From assembly GCA_034434915.1 (NCBI GenBank), contig DAOTYE010000004.1:1-64000 (forward strand): a stretch of 64,000 nucleotides of DNA. The letters run 5' to 3'. Shown here piece by piece: positions 26,221 to 34,401 of the stretch. The DNA comes from DAOTYE01 sp034434915 (GTDB lineage: Bacteria > Chloroflexota > Dehalococcoidia > Dehalococcoidales > RBG-16-60-22). The stretch's first letter is position 1. Each line of letters opens with the position of its first letter. The translations under genes and the position numbers were made by a program. Under the pieces are notes generated by a model. That model did not search any database. It was not told the DNA's origin and was given only the letters and a program-made list of their open reading frames with translations.

Positions 26221-26455
26221 ACGAATATAGAAATTCAAAACGCTATGACCTAGAAGAACGGACTTTGAAGTTCGCCAGAGAGGTGATAGTATTCACAAAC
26301 ACTCTACCCAAAACTTTGACAAACATTGAAACAATAAAACAGGTTATTCGGTCTTCAAGTTCAATTGTAGCAAACTATATTGAAGCGAATGAAGCCCTAA
26401 TGAAGCCACCGAACTTATGAAAATCTTCGGTGCCATCATTGAAAAGATTAAATAA
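26217..26455 (+). pseudogene. Four-helix-bundle (S23/IVP-like) protein gene with internal deletion
   Basis: The first frame (67 codons) reads R-Y-D-L-E-E-R-T-L-K-F-A-R-E-V and I-R-S-S-S-S-I-V-A-N-Y-I-E-A-N-E-A-L, the start of the 23S-rRNA-intervening-sequence/four-helix-bundle family (normally about 115-130 residues). It then runs out of frame. A second frame continues N-E-A-T-E-L-M-K-I-F-G-A-I-I-E-K-I-K to the stop at 26453-26455, which is the family C-terminus. Roughly the third helix is missing, so the gene is broken. Codon use is AT-rich, unlike its neighbours. It splits the nurA-herA cluster and is bracketed by inverted repeats. Confidence 0.75.
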
Positions 26456-26465
26456 ATGATTTCGG

Positions 26466-26530
26466 TCATTTGAATTTTGAATTTGGATAATTGTTTAGGA
26501 TTTAGAGTTTAGTATTTAGGAATTTGAAAC
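26466..26530 (-). repeat. Heptad AT-rich repeat, copy B (right flank, inverted)
   Basis: The reverse complement of this stretch shows four successive CTAAANN units (CTAAATA, CTAAACT, CTAAATC, CTAAACA). It faces copy A and starts (TCATTTGAATTT) with the complement of copy A's inner end. The HAS-barrel gene's ribosome binding site, TCAGGAG, follows directly. Confidence 0.8.
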
Positions 26531-26543
26531 CTCAGGAGAAACT

Positions 26544-27128
26544 ATGCCACAAAAAATCGGTGAAATCATAGAAACCTCCACTCCCTCCTTCACCGCCCAG
26601 TGCTACGAGCTGTACGGACTGCCGCCGCTGGGCAGTCTGGTAAAGACGCAGGACAAGTCTGCGGAGCTTTACGGCATCGTCTATCACGCCTGCACTGCCA
26701 GCCTTGAGCCGGGCAGAAAGCCAATCGCCCGCGGCAAAGATGAGGCGACTGAGGAAGCTATCTATAAATCAAACCCTCAGCTTACCAAGCTCCTCCGCAG
26801 TGAGTTCTCGGCGCTGGTGGTGGGACATAAGACAGGAGATAAGCTCTATCACTATCTTCCCCCCACCCCTGCCCGCATCCACAGCTTTGTCTATGCCTGC
26901 GCACCAGAGGAGGTGAAGGTTTTCAGTGAGTCGCTGGGCTTCCTGAGCATCCTCACCACCGCCCGCTTGCCCATCGCCCCGGACGAGCTTATTGCCGCCG
27001 CCCTGCGCCAGATGGCACAGGCTCATGATGATGCGCAGGCGTTCCTGGTCCGGGCAGGGAAAGAGCTTGCTGTCCTGCTCAGCGGGCAGTTTCCAGTGGT
27101 GAAATCAATCCTCGGGAGGCTAAAGTGA
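26544..27128 (+). CDS. HAS-barrel-like protein of the NurA-HerA cluster
   Basis: A 194-residue soluble protein. The N-terminal 60-70 residues (I-G-E-I-I-E-T-S-T-P-S-F-T-A-Q-C, then L-G-S-L-V-K and L-Y-G-I-V-Y) look like the small beta-barrel (HAS domain) found at the N-terminus of HerA ATPases and F-type ATPase subunits. The rest is mostly helical. Its stop overlaps the herA start by 4 bases, so the two are coupled. I infer a structural or loading partner of the HerA hexamer; no catalytic motif is visible. Confidence 0.75.
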   Translation: MPQKIGEIIETSTPSFTAQCYELYGLPPLGSLVKTQDKSAELYGIVYHACTASLEPGRKPIARGKDEATEEAIYKSNPQLTKLLRSEFSALVVGHKTGDKLYHYLPPTPARIHSFVYACAPEEVKVFSESLGFLSILTTARLPIAPDELIAAALRQMAQAHDDAQAFLVRAGKELAVLLSGQFPVVKSILGRLK

Positions 27129-28744
27129 ACGAGCAAAACAGACAGAGGCTGGGCATAGTCGTCGCGGGGTCGCTGGAAGAGGGAATTGACGTCAGGCTGG
27201 ATGGAGGCGTCTCCGTGGAGGACATGGCGGTGGGGCGCTATGTCACCATTGAAGGACAGAAACAGCGCTTCTTCGCCATGATTACCGATGTCAGCCTGGG
27301 GGTGACGGACCCCTCCCTCACCCTCACACCGCCTGACGTGAGCGACCCCTTCATGGCTCAGGTTCTCGCGGGCACCAGCACCTACGGCACGCTTCATGTG
27401 TCTCCCTATCTTACCATCGGCGGGGTGGCTGGCTCCGGGGAGGAAATCAAGCCGGTCAAGACGGTGCCATCGCATTATTCAGCGGTCTATTTAGCCTCGC
27501 AGGCAGATGTTGAGCTGGTCTTCGGCAAAGAGGATGAGAGGCGGTTCTACATCGGCACGCCGCTGGACATGGAGACCAAAATCTGCCTTGACCTGCCTGA
27601 GTTTGTCAAGCGCAGTAATGGCATCTTCGGCAAAAGCGGCACGGGCAAGACTTTCCTTACCCGTATCCTGCTCATCGGCATGTTGCAGAAGAGCGCCGCG
27701 GTCAACCTGATTTTTGACATGCACAGCGAGTACGGCTGGGCGGGTACAAGCGAGGGGGGCAAATCGGTCAAGGCGCTGAAACAGCTCTTCCCGTCAAAGG
27801 TCGCCGTCTTCACCCTTGATGAGGAAAGCTCAAAGCGGCGCAAGGTGAGCACGGACTTCGTCGTCCGCATCGGCTACGATGAGATTGAGCCGGAGGACAT
27901 GGCGCTCCTGCGCCAGACGCTCAACCTCACCGAGCTGGCGACCGAAGCCACCTACCAATTGAGGCGCATCTATGGCAAAAACTGGATTCAGAAAACTATT
28001 GATTTGAAAGACGAGGAACAAATAAAAGCACTGCTTGAAGAGACCAAAATCCATGAGAGCACCTTCCAGAGCTTACAGCGCAGTCTGGCGACCATCGCCC
28101 GCCTGCCGTTCCTTGTGCCGCAGGCGCCGGAGAACACCTGCGACCGCATTCTGGGCTACCTTGACCGGGGCATCAACGTGGTGCTGGAGTTCGGCAGGTA
28201 TACGGACATCACCGCCTATATCCTCGTCGCCAACCTGCTCACCCGCCGCATCTACGCCCGCTACCGTGACCGCACTGAAAAAGCGATGGGCGAAGATACC
28301 GCCAAGCCCACGCCGCTGGTCATCACCATTGAGGAAGCACACAAGTTCCTAAATCCGGAGGTCGCCAGCCAGACCATCTTCGGCACCATTGCCCGCGAGA
28401 TGCGCAAGTACAACTGCACCCTCCTCGTCATAGACCAGCGTCCCAGCGGCATAGATTCCGAGGTCATGTCCCAGCTCGGCACTAAAATCACCTGCCTCCT
28501 AGACAATGAGCGAGACATTGACAGCGTCCTCGCCGGCGTCTCCGGCAAAAATGAGCTGAGGGGAGTGCTTGCCCGGCTTGAGTCCAGACAGCAAGCTCTC
28601 ATCTTTGGTCATGCCGTGCCCATGCCCATCGTCGTCCGCACACGGGAATACGGCTCGCCGCAGTCCTACCGCGAATTCATGAGCGGCGAGCGCCCTGAAG
28701 CAAAAGACAAAACAGGCAAAGAGCTTGAAGACCTGTGGGGTTAG
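27125..28744 (+). CDS. herA: HerA-type hexameric DNA translocase ATPase
   Basis: A 539-residue FtsK/HerA-superfamily ATPase. It has an N-terminal HAS-barrel region (1-100), a Walker A at 169-176 (G-K-S-G-T-G-K-T), a Walker B with V-I-T-I-E-E-A-H-K near 400, and a downstream R-P-S-G-I-D sensor region. With NurA it would pump and resect DNA ends during recombinational repair. Similar HerA-nuclease pairs also act in phage defence. Gene order nurA - (insert) - HAS gene - herA supports the repair module. The patatin gene follows 5 bases after its stop, possibly on the same transcript. Confidence 0.92.
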   Translation: MNEQNRQRLGIVVAGSLEEGIDVRLDGGVSVEDMAVGRYVTIEGQKQRFFAMITDVSLGVTDPSLTLTPPDVSDPFMAQVLAGTSTYGTLHVSPYLTIGGVAGSGEEIKPVKTVPSHYSAVYLASQADVELVFGKEDERRFYIGTPLDMETKICLDLPEFVKRSNGIFGKSGTGKTFLTRILLIGMLQKSAAVNLIFDMHSEYGWAGTSEGGKSVKALKQLFPSKVAVFTLDEESSKRRKVSTDFVVRIGYDEIEPEDMALLRQTLNLTELATEATYQLRRIYGKNWIQKTIDLKDEEQIKALLEETKIHESTFQSLQRSLATIARLPFLVPQAPENTCDRILGYLDRGINVVLEFGRYTDITAYILVANLLTRRIYARYRDRTEKAMGEDTAKPTPLVITIEEAHKFLNPEVASQTIFGTIAREMRKYNCTLLVIDQRPSGIDSEVMSQLGTKITCLLDNERDIDSVLAGVSGKNELRGVLARLESRQQALIFGHAVPMPIVVRTREYGSPQSYREFMSGERPEAKDKTGKELEDLWG

Positions 28745-28749
28745 CATTA

Positions 28750-29583
28750 ATGAGCGCGATATCAGGCAGAAAAAAGATAGGCTTAGCGCTGGGGGGAGGG
28801 GCGGCGCGGGGACTGGCGCACATCGGCGTGCTGAGTGTGCTGGAAAAAGAAGACGTCCCGGTGGACCTTATCGCCGGCACCAGTATCGGCTCAGTGGTGG
28901 GTTCGCTCTACGCCCGTCTTAAAAGCGCTGACTATCTGAAAACAGCGGTGGTAAACATGGACCTGCGGCAGTGGGCGCATCTGGTGGACCCGGCACTGCC
29001 TCATCGCGGTCTCATCAAGGGTAAAAGAATTATTAATTTGCTCAAGGCTCACCTTGGCGGCGATATTGATTTCAAAGGTTTGAATATCCCCTTCGCCTGC
29101 GTGGCAACTGATATCTTCACCGGCGATGAAATTGTTATCAACGATGGCAAGGTGCTGGAGGCAGTCCGCGCCAGCATCTCAATCCCCGCGGTATTCACAG
29201 TAGCGAAGTGGAAAAACCGCTACCTCGCCGACGGTGGCTTGGTCAACCCGGTGCCGGTCAGCGTGGTAAGAAAGATGGGAGCAGATTTCATCATCGCCGT
29301 CAATGTCATTCCGGACCCGTCTGACCGCCGTCACCAGCCAACCGAAGAGCAGATGAAAAAGATAAAAGAGCCTAATCTGCTGGAGACTGTCCTGCGCTCT
29401 ATCTACATCACCACATTTGCCTTAACCAAGAATAGTCTGAAGATGGCGGATGTGGGGATTGAGCCCCACGTGGGGCACATTGGTGTTGCGGAGTTTCACC
29501 GCGCCTCGGACCTCGTCTACCTCGGTGAAATCGCGGCACGGGACGCACTCCCTGAAATCAAAAGGAGATTAGCCCGTCTCTAA
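28750..29583 (+). CDS. Patatin-like phospholipase
   Basis: A 277-residue lipid acyl hydrolase of the RssA/YlbK type. The oxyanion loop G-G-G-A-A-R-G lies near 15-21, nucleophile S45 in G-T-S-I-G, and catalytic D161 in A-D-G-G. It would cleave acyl chains from membrane lipids or related esters. No signal peptide is seen. The ATG at 28750 is used because the in-frame GTG five codons upstream lies within the end of herA. The closeness to herA probably reflects shared transcription, not a functional link. Confidence 0.9.
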   Translation: MSAISGRKKIGLALGGGAARGLAHIGVLSVLEKEDVPVDLIAGTSIGSVVGSLYARLKSADYLKTAVVNMDLRQWAHLVDPALPHRGLIKGKRIINLLKAHLGGDIDFKGLNIPFACVATDIFTGDEIVINDGKVLEAVRASISIPAVFTVAKWKNRYLADGGLVNPVPVSVVRKMGADFIIAVNVIPDPSDRRHQPTEEQMKKIKEPNLLETVLRSIYITTFALTKNSLKMADVGIEPHVGHIGVAEFHRASDLVYLGEIAARDALPEIKRRLARL

Positions 29584-29598
29584 TCCTGAGGAAAATTC

Positions 29599-30840
29599 GT
29601 GAATGATGCCCAGATACGCTCCGGCAAGCAGGGGACCCTAGCCGCATGGCAATATCCCCAGCTCAGGCTCTTGCTCGTCTCATCGCTCGGCACGTTCATC
29701 GGGCGCTGGATAGAGACTGTGGTGGGCACGTGGCTCATTCTGGAGCTGACTGGCTCTTCCTTCATGGTCGGTTTGCTTGGCGTCTGCCGCTTTGCCGGCA
29801 TGGCGCTGGGACCGCTGTGCGGCGCCGTTGCCGACCGCGTTGACCGCCGGCGGCTTTTGCTCACCGTGCAGATGACTTATGCTATATCCGCGCTTATCAT
29901 CCTGACCCTCTTTGTTTTCAGACAGCTTGATGCCTGGCACCTTTTTCTCTTCACCATCATCGGTGGGATATGTTATAGCTTTGACTACAGCACAAGGTAC
30001 GTTGTCGCCGCAGACCTGGTGAAAGGTGAGCACCTTATCTCGGCAATTTCGCTCGTCATTGTCGTCAACAGCGGCACTGCGGTGCTCGGTCCGCTCATGG
30101 GTGGGAGCCTGCTGGAAATTATCGGTACAGAGGGCTGCTTTGCGCTAATTGCAGTGAGCTTTCTGGTCTCATACTTTTCTCTTTTCTGCATGAAAACTCC
30201 TCTCAAAGCAAGATTGAAAACAGAAGCGCCCTTCTGGAAAAATATTGTTGACGGCTTCATCTATATCAAAAACCACCGGGCAGTGCTGGCGCTCATCCTG
30301 CTGGCGGCAATGGCTAATCTCTTCATTTTCTCTTACTGGTTCACCCTCATTCCTATCTTTGCCCGCGACATCCTGATGACTGACGCCACCGGTTACGGTC
30401 TGCTCATGGCGGCAGTGGGACTGGGCTCAGCAGTGGGCTCACTGGCTGCCGGGCGGGTTTCAAAAGGCAGTGAAGGCGGCAGGCTGGTGGTTATCTCTGT
30501 CCTGGCATGGCCCGTGGTCCTGCTCATTTTCGCCTTTTCACGTCTTTTTCCGCTGTCATTCGCCCTCCTGCTCTTTGCCGGGGCGGCTCAGGGGCTAGCC
30601 ATGACCCTGATACAGGCACTCATTCTCATCTGGTCGGCGGAAGATATGCGCGGCAGAGTCTCAGGAGCGAGGGGTTTCGCCATTGGTCCGCTTCTACTGG
30701 GAAATCTATTTGCCGGCGCCGGTGCCAGCCTTATGGGAGCACCAATGACGCTTATTCTCAATGCATCGCTGGCAATAATCGTTACCATCGTCATCATTGC
30801 CTGGGCGGTTGAGCTACGTCATGGTAAAAGTCCGGCTTAG
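29599..30840 (+). CDS. MFS transporter, MFS_3/enterobactin-exporter-like
   Basis: A 413-residue inner-membrane protein with about twelve helices. The loop after helix 2, G-A-V-A-D-R-V-D-R-R, is the major-facilitator motif A. The arrangement matches the EntS/MFS_3 branch, which exports siderophores, macrolides and other small molecules. The GTG start follows TGAGGA with 8 bases spacing. The substrate is unknown; the downstream iron genes have their own promoter, so a siderophore link is only a suggestion. Confidence 0.87.
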   Translation: MNDAQIRSGKQGTLAAWQYPQLRLLLVSSLGTFIGRWIETVVGTWLILELTGSSFMVGLLGVCRFAGMALGPLCGAVADRVDRRRLLLTVQMTYAISALIILTLFVFRQLDAWHLFLFTIIGGICYSFDYSTRYVVAADLVKGEHLISAISLVIVVNSGTAVLGPLMGGSLLEIIGTEGCFALIAVSFLVSYFSLFCMKTPLKARLKTEAPFWKNIVDGFIYIKNHRAVLALILLAAMANLFIFSYWFTLIPIFARDILMTDATGYGLLMAAVGLGSAVGSLAAGRVSKGSEGGRLVVISVLAWPVVLLIFAFSRLFPLSFALLLFAGAAQGLAMTLIQALILIWSAEDMRGRVSGARGFAIGPLLLGNLFAGAGASLMGAPMTLILNASLAIIVTIVIIAWAVELRHGKSPA

Positions 30841-30872
30841 CGCTCTCATGTCATCCTCATAGCAACCTCATT

Positions 30873-30922
30873 TTGACAACAGCAGGTCTTTCAGTTATAC
30901 TTATAATTGCAAATGATTTGCA
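30873..30922 (+). promoter_or_regulatory. Promoter and palindromic operator of the iron operon
   Basis: TTGACA (30873-30878), a 17-base spacer and TATACT (30896-30901) form a near-consensus promoter. Directly downstream, TGCAAAT-G-ATTTGCA (30908-30922) is a perfect 7-1-7 palindrome, the size and symmetry expected for a Fur-family operator near the transcription start. Autorepression by the Fur-family protein encoded next is the natural reading. Confidence 0.8.
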
Positions 30923-30933
30923 TGAGCATATAG

Positions 30934-31362
30934 ATGAAGAGCATATCAATAATGAGCCGCAAGACTCTGAACAAGGCAGGTATGAGGGTCACCAGCCAGC
31001 GCGCTCTCATTTTGAGCATTATCCGGCAGGGACACCTTGACGCTGATGAAATCTACCGCCGCGCTAAAGAGCAAGAACCTCACCTCAGCCTCTCCACCGT
31101 CTACCGCACCCTTCAGAAACTCAAGGGTTCGGGGCTGGTGGACGAGCTCCATTTTGATGAATCACATCATCATTATGAGGTGAAACCCAGCACAGAGCAC
31201 CACCACCTTGTCTGTCTGGGATGCGGGCGCGTCACAGAATTTCACCAGCCGCTGTCCCGCATTATTCATGAAAACGTGCCAGAAGCAAAAGGCTTTGACA
31301 TCGCGGAAACAGAGGTCCGTGTCACCGGCTACTGCGAAAGCTGTCGCAAGAAACGGAAATAG
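30934..31362 (+). CDS. Fur-family metal-responsive repressor
   Basis: A 142-residue metalloregulator. Winged-helix residues include S-L-S-T-V-Y-R-T-L-Q-K-L (recognition helix). The histidine cluster H-H-H-Y-E and H-H-H-L-V-C and two C-x-x-C pairs (C-L-G-C and C-E-S-C) provide the metal and structural zinc sites. It precedes FTR1 and FeoAB, which argues for iron control rather than zinc or peroxide. Two starts are possible (30934 or 30952), neither with a strong ribosome binding site. A perfect palindrome lies 12 bases upstream of the first. Confidence 0.93.
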   Translation: MKSISIMSRKTLNKAGMRVTSQRALILSIIRQGHLDADEIYRRAKEQEPHLSLSTVYRTLQKLKGSGLVDELHFDESHHHYEVKPSTEHHHLVCLGCGRVTEFHQPLSRIIHENVPEAKGFDIAETEVRVTGYCESCRKKRK

Positions 31363-31381
31363 GGATGGGAGGTGGAGGAAA

Positions 31382-32221
31382 ATGCTTGGTTCACTGTTAA
31401 TTACACTGCGTGAGGGGCTGGAAGCCGCTCTTATCATTGGCATCATTCTGGCATATCTGGACAGGACAGGTAACCGCAAAGGTTTTAAACATGTCTGGGT
31501 GGGGACGACGCTGGCAGTTGCATTGAGCATCGCGGCGGGGGCGGCGATTTACCTCATCGCCGGGGAGATGAGCGGAGCGGCGGAGGAGATTTTTGAAGGT
31601 CTGGCAATGTTTCTTGCCGCCGGCATCCTTACCTGGATGATTTTCTGGATGCGCAAACAGGCAGTCAATATCAAAGCCCATCTGCACGCTCAGGTGCAGT
31701 CAGCACTCACCAGCGGCTCATCTCTGGCGCTGGTGCTTCTCACTTTCTTCGTCGTCATCCGCGAGGGAATTGAGACGGTGCTTTTCCTCTTTGCCGCAAC
31801 GCGGGTAGCGGAGTCCCCTGCCCTGTTTACTGCCGGCGGTCTGCTCGGGCTGGTAATGGCTGTCTTGCTGGGATGGAGCATCTATAAAGGTTCGGCGCAC
31901 CTCAACTTGAGAGCCTTCTTCAATGTGACCAGCATCGTGCTCATTGTTTTTGCCGCCGGGCTACTGGCTCACGGCATGCATGAGCTTCATGAAACGAACG
32001 TTATCCCACCCATTATTGAGCACTTGTGGGACATCAATCACATTGTCCCGGAGCAATCTGTCTTAGGGCGATTTTTGACCGCTCTCACCGGGTACAATGC
32101 CAACCCGTCCCTGTTAGAAGCAGTTGTCTACGGCGTTTACCTGGTGGCGGCTTTCCTGCTGTATTTCCGTCCTGCTGGTAAAAAAGTAACTCTCGGGACA
32201 ACAAAGGGTATAACCGTATAG
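31382..32221 (+). CDS. FTR1-family iron permease
   Basis: A 279-residue membrane protein with seven helices. Two iron-passage motifs are visible: R10-E-G-L-E14 in the first helix and R127-E-G-I-E131 in the fourth. In yeast and in bacterial EfeU it carries ferric or freshly oxidised iron inward. No EfeO, EfeB or multicopper oxidase gene is adjacent, so its electron or ligand partner is unknown. The start follows GGAGGTGGAGG; longer upstream readings overlap the regulator gene and are rejected. It is the second gene of the iron operon. Confidence 0.9.
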   Translation: MLGSLLITLREGLEAALIIGIILAYLDRTGNRKGFKHVWVGTTLAVALSIAAGAAIYLIAGEMSGAAEEIFEGLAMFLAAGILTWMIFWMRKQAVNIKAHLHAQVQSALTSGSSLALVLLTFFVVIREGIETVLFLFAATRVAESPALFTAGGLLGLVMAVLLGWSIYKGSAHLNLRAFFNVTSIVLIVFAAGLLAHGMHELHETNVIPPIIEHLWDINHIVPEQSVLGRFLTALTGYNANPSLLEAVVYGVYLVAAFLLYFRPAGKKVTLGTTKGITV

Positions 32222-32237
32222 CAATTTGGGGAAAACT

Positions 32238-32516
32238 ATGTCTGATATGAAGCTGGTAACCCTGCGAAAAATGAAAGCCGGACAGTCCGGGAAAATCATA
32301 GAAATCCACGGTGGTCAAGGCCTGGTGAACCGGCTTGATGCCCTGGGCATCAGAACTGGAGGCACCATTAAAAAGCTCAGCTCAATGGTCATGCGCGGAC
32401 CGGTAACGGTGCAATGCGGACGCACCTGCGTGGCGATTGGCTGTGGCATGGCGGATAAGATAATCGTGGAGCTGGATTCTAATAAAGATGAAAATCCTCC
32501 TGATGGGCAATCCTAA
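32238..32516 (+). CDS. feoA: FeoA, ferrous iron transport accessory protein
   Basis: A 92-residue SH3-like beta-barrel protein. L-V-N-R-L-D-A-L-G-I-R-T-G-G and V-A-I-G-C-G-M-A-D-K-I are typical FeoA features. It assists FeoB in ferrous iron uptake at the cytoplasmic side. It overlaps the feoB start by 29 bases, implying translational coupling. The ATG at 32238 is chosen over a TTG 4 codons upstream. Confidence 0.93.
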   Translation: MSDMKLVTLRKMKAGQSGKIIEIHGGQGLVNRLDALGIRTGGTIKKLSSMVMRGPVTVQCGRTCVAIGCGMADKIIVELDSNKDENPPDGQS

Positions 32517-34203
32517 TGTCGGTAAGAGCGTCATCTTCTCCCGGCTGACCGGCGTGCAGGTCATCTCCGCCAACTACCCCGGCACCACAGTGGGGTACAC
32601 CCGCGGCACAATGAAACTGGGTGATGCGGAGGTGGAAGTCATTGATGTGCCCGGCACATACAGCCTTGAGCCCACCTCTGAGGCAGAGGAAATCGCCCGC
32701 AAGATGCTCCAGACGGGCGATGTTATCATCAACATCGTTGACGCCACCAACCTGGAAAGAAACCTCAATCTCACCCTGCAACTGCTGGAACAAGACAAAC
32801 CGGTGCTCATCGCTCTCAACATGTGGGATGACGTTACTCATAAAGGCATCCAGATTGACCTCAAAAAGCTGGAAAAACTACTCGGCGTGCCTATTGTCCC
32901 CACTGTAGCCACCAGCGGGCAGGGCATCAAGGAGCTTGTGGAAAGCATTCCCCTTGCCCGCGCCGTGAAGCTCCCGCCTAAAACCCGCGCTGAGCGCTGG
33001 ACGGATATTGGCGCCATCGTCAACCAGGTACAGAAGGTGACGCACCGCCACCACACCTTGCTTGAGCGGCTGGAAGATGCCAGTGTCAAGCCCCTCAGCG
33101 GCGTCATCATCGCCAGCATCGTCCTCCTGGGGGCATTCGCGCTTGTCCGTCTCATCGGTGAAGGACTTATCACCTACGTCTTTGACCCCTTTTTCAATAA
33201 CCTGTGGGCGCCGGTCATCCACTGGCTGAGCAATGCCCTCGGCGGCAAAGGCATCCTCCACATGATTCTCGTGGGACAGGTAAATAGCGGCGTGATAGAC
33301 TTTGAGACCTCCATGGGACTGCTGACCACAGCGCTTTATATTGAATTTGCCATCGTCCTCCCGTACATCTTGGCATTCTATCTCATGCTAGGTGTGCTGG
33401 AAGACACGGGCTACCTGCCGCGCCTGGCAATTCTCCTTGATACCTTCATGCACCGCGTGGGACTGCACGGGTACGCCATCATTCCCAGCCTCCTGGGACT
33501 GGGGTGTAACGTGCCCGCAGTCTTGGCGACCCGCATTCTGGAGAGCAAACGGGAAAGGTTCATCGCCGCCACGCTTATTTCTATTGCCGTCCCCTGCGCC
33601 GCCCTTCAGGCAATGATAATCGGGCTGGTAGGCGAGCGCGGCGCGCAGTACGTGGCGCTGGTCTATGGAACGCTATTCACTGTCTGGATAGTGATTGGCT
33701 TCATTCTGAACCGGCTTCTGAAAGGCGCCAGCCCGGAGCTTCTCATTGAGATACCCCCCTACCGCCTCCCCCAGTGGCGGGCGACTTTTCAAAAACTGTG
33801 GATGAGGGCTCTCGGCTTTCTTAAAGAAGCTCTGCCCATAGTGATGGCAGCCATCCTGGTGGTGAACTTGCTTTTCAGCCTGGGTGTTTTCACCCACATC
33901 GCTAACTTTGCCGCACCGGTCATCACCGGTCTCATGGGATTACCTAAAGAAGCCGTCATTGCCATCGTGCTCGGCTTCCTGCGGAAGGACGTGGCAATGG
34001 GCATGCTGGCACCGCTGGCGCTCAACTCAGCGCAACTGGTTATCGCCAGCGTGTTATTAGCCATGACTTTTCCCTGCATCGCCACCTTTGTGGTGCTCAC
34101 CAGGGAACTGGGGATGGCAAACATGCTCAAAGCTACGGTGATAATGATAGCCTCAGCGCTTTTCATGGGCGGAGTGTTAAACCTGATTCTCCAAGCCGCC
34201 TGA
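32488..34203 (+). CDS. feoB: FeoB, GTP-dependent ferrous iron transporter
   Basis: A 571-residue membrane transporter. The N-terminal G domain has G1 at 7-14 (G-N-P-N-V-G-K-S), G3 D53-V-P-G56 and G4 N111-M-W-D114. The membrane part has two Gate modules and a FeoB_C region. It is shorter than the E. coli protein (773) because the linker and C-terminal tail are reduced, a common compact form in anaerobes. It imports Fe2+, the iron form expected under anoxic conditions. It is the last gene of the Fur-controlled operon; the 198-base gap to the next gene holds only weak hairpins. Confidence 0.94.
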   Translation: MKILLMGNPNVGKSVIFSRLTGVQVISANYPGTTVGYTRGTMKLGDAEVEVIDVPGTYSLEPTSEAEEIARKMLQTGDVIINIVDATNLERNLNLTLQLLEQDKPVLIALNMWDDVTHKGIQIDLKKLEKLLGVPIVPTVATSGQGIKELVESIPLARAVKLPPKTRAERWTDIGAIVNQVQKVTHRHHTLLERLEDASVKPLSGVIIASIVLLGAFALVRLIGEGLITYVFDPFFNNLWAPVIHWLSNALGGKGILHMILVGQVNSGVIDFETSMGLLTTALYIEFAIVLPYILAFYLMLGVLEDTGYLPRLAILLDTFMHRVGLHGYAIIPSLLGLGCNVPAVLATRILESKRERFIAATLISIAVPCAALQAMIIGLVGERGAQYVALVYGTLFTVWIVIGFILNRLLKGASPELLIEIPPYRLPQWRATFQKLWMRALGFLKEALPIVMAAILVVNLLFSLGVFTHIANFAAPVITGLMGLPKEAVIAIVLGFLRKDVAMGMLAPLALNSAQLVIASVLLAMTFPCIATFVVLTRELGMANMLKATVIMIASALFMGGVLNLILQAA

Positions 34204-34353
34204 CCTGTTGTTCCGCAAATCCTGTTTCCCAGCTAACTCAGAGACATCTTTTGCGTGATACCATCAGCAATACCAGCCCGAAAGGCGCTCCGGGCAACAG
34301 GTTGAAGTTACCCCAGAGCAAACGTATTGAATGTTAGGTTAAAAGTGTTGTAT

Positions 34354-34359
34354 TATAAT
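34354..34359 (+). promoter_or_regulatory. Candidate -10 element for the envelope-protein/ABC operon
   Basis: A perfect TATAAT lies 43 bases before the start codon of the NEW3-domain gene. No good -35 sits at 16-18 bases upstream; TTGAAT is 21 bases away. This is only a tentative promoter. Confidence 0.35.
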
Positions 34360-34401
34360 CGTTTAGATTAAGATAAGTACAGATGAGGTGAGGTTTAAGT
34401 T

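Noticed and set aside
26177..26530. The heptad repeats as a CRISPR array or telomere-like array
   Set aside because: Units are directly adjacent without spacers, only about four per copy, and the copies are short and dispersed, so neither explanation fits.
30588..30797. Minus-strand frame within the MFS transporter gene
   Set aside because: Antisense shadow with no ribosome binding site or conserved features.
31208..31381. Upstream extension of the FTR1 reading frame over the Fur-family gene
   Set aside because: It is translated in another frame of the regulator; the GGAGGTGGAGG and ATG at 31382 give the normal permease N-terminus.
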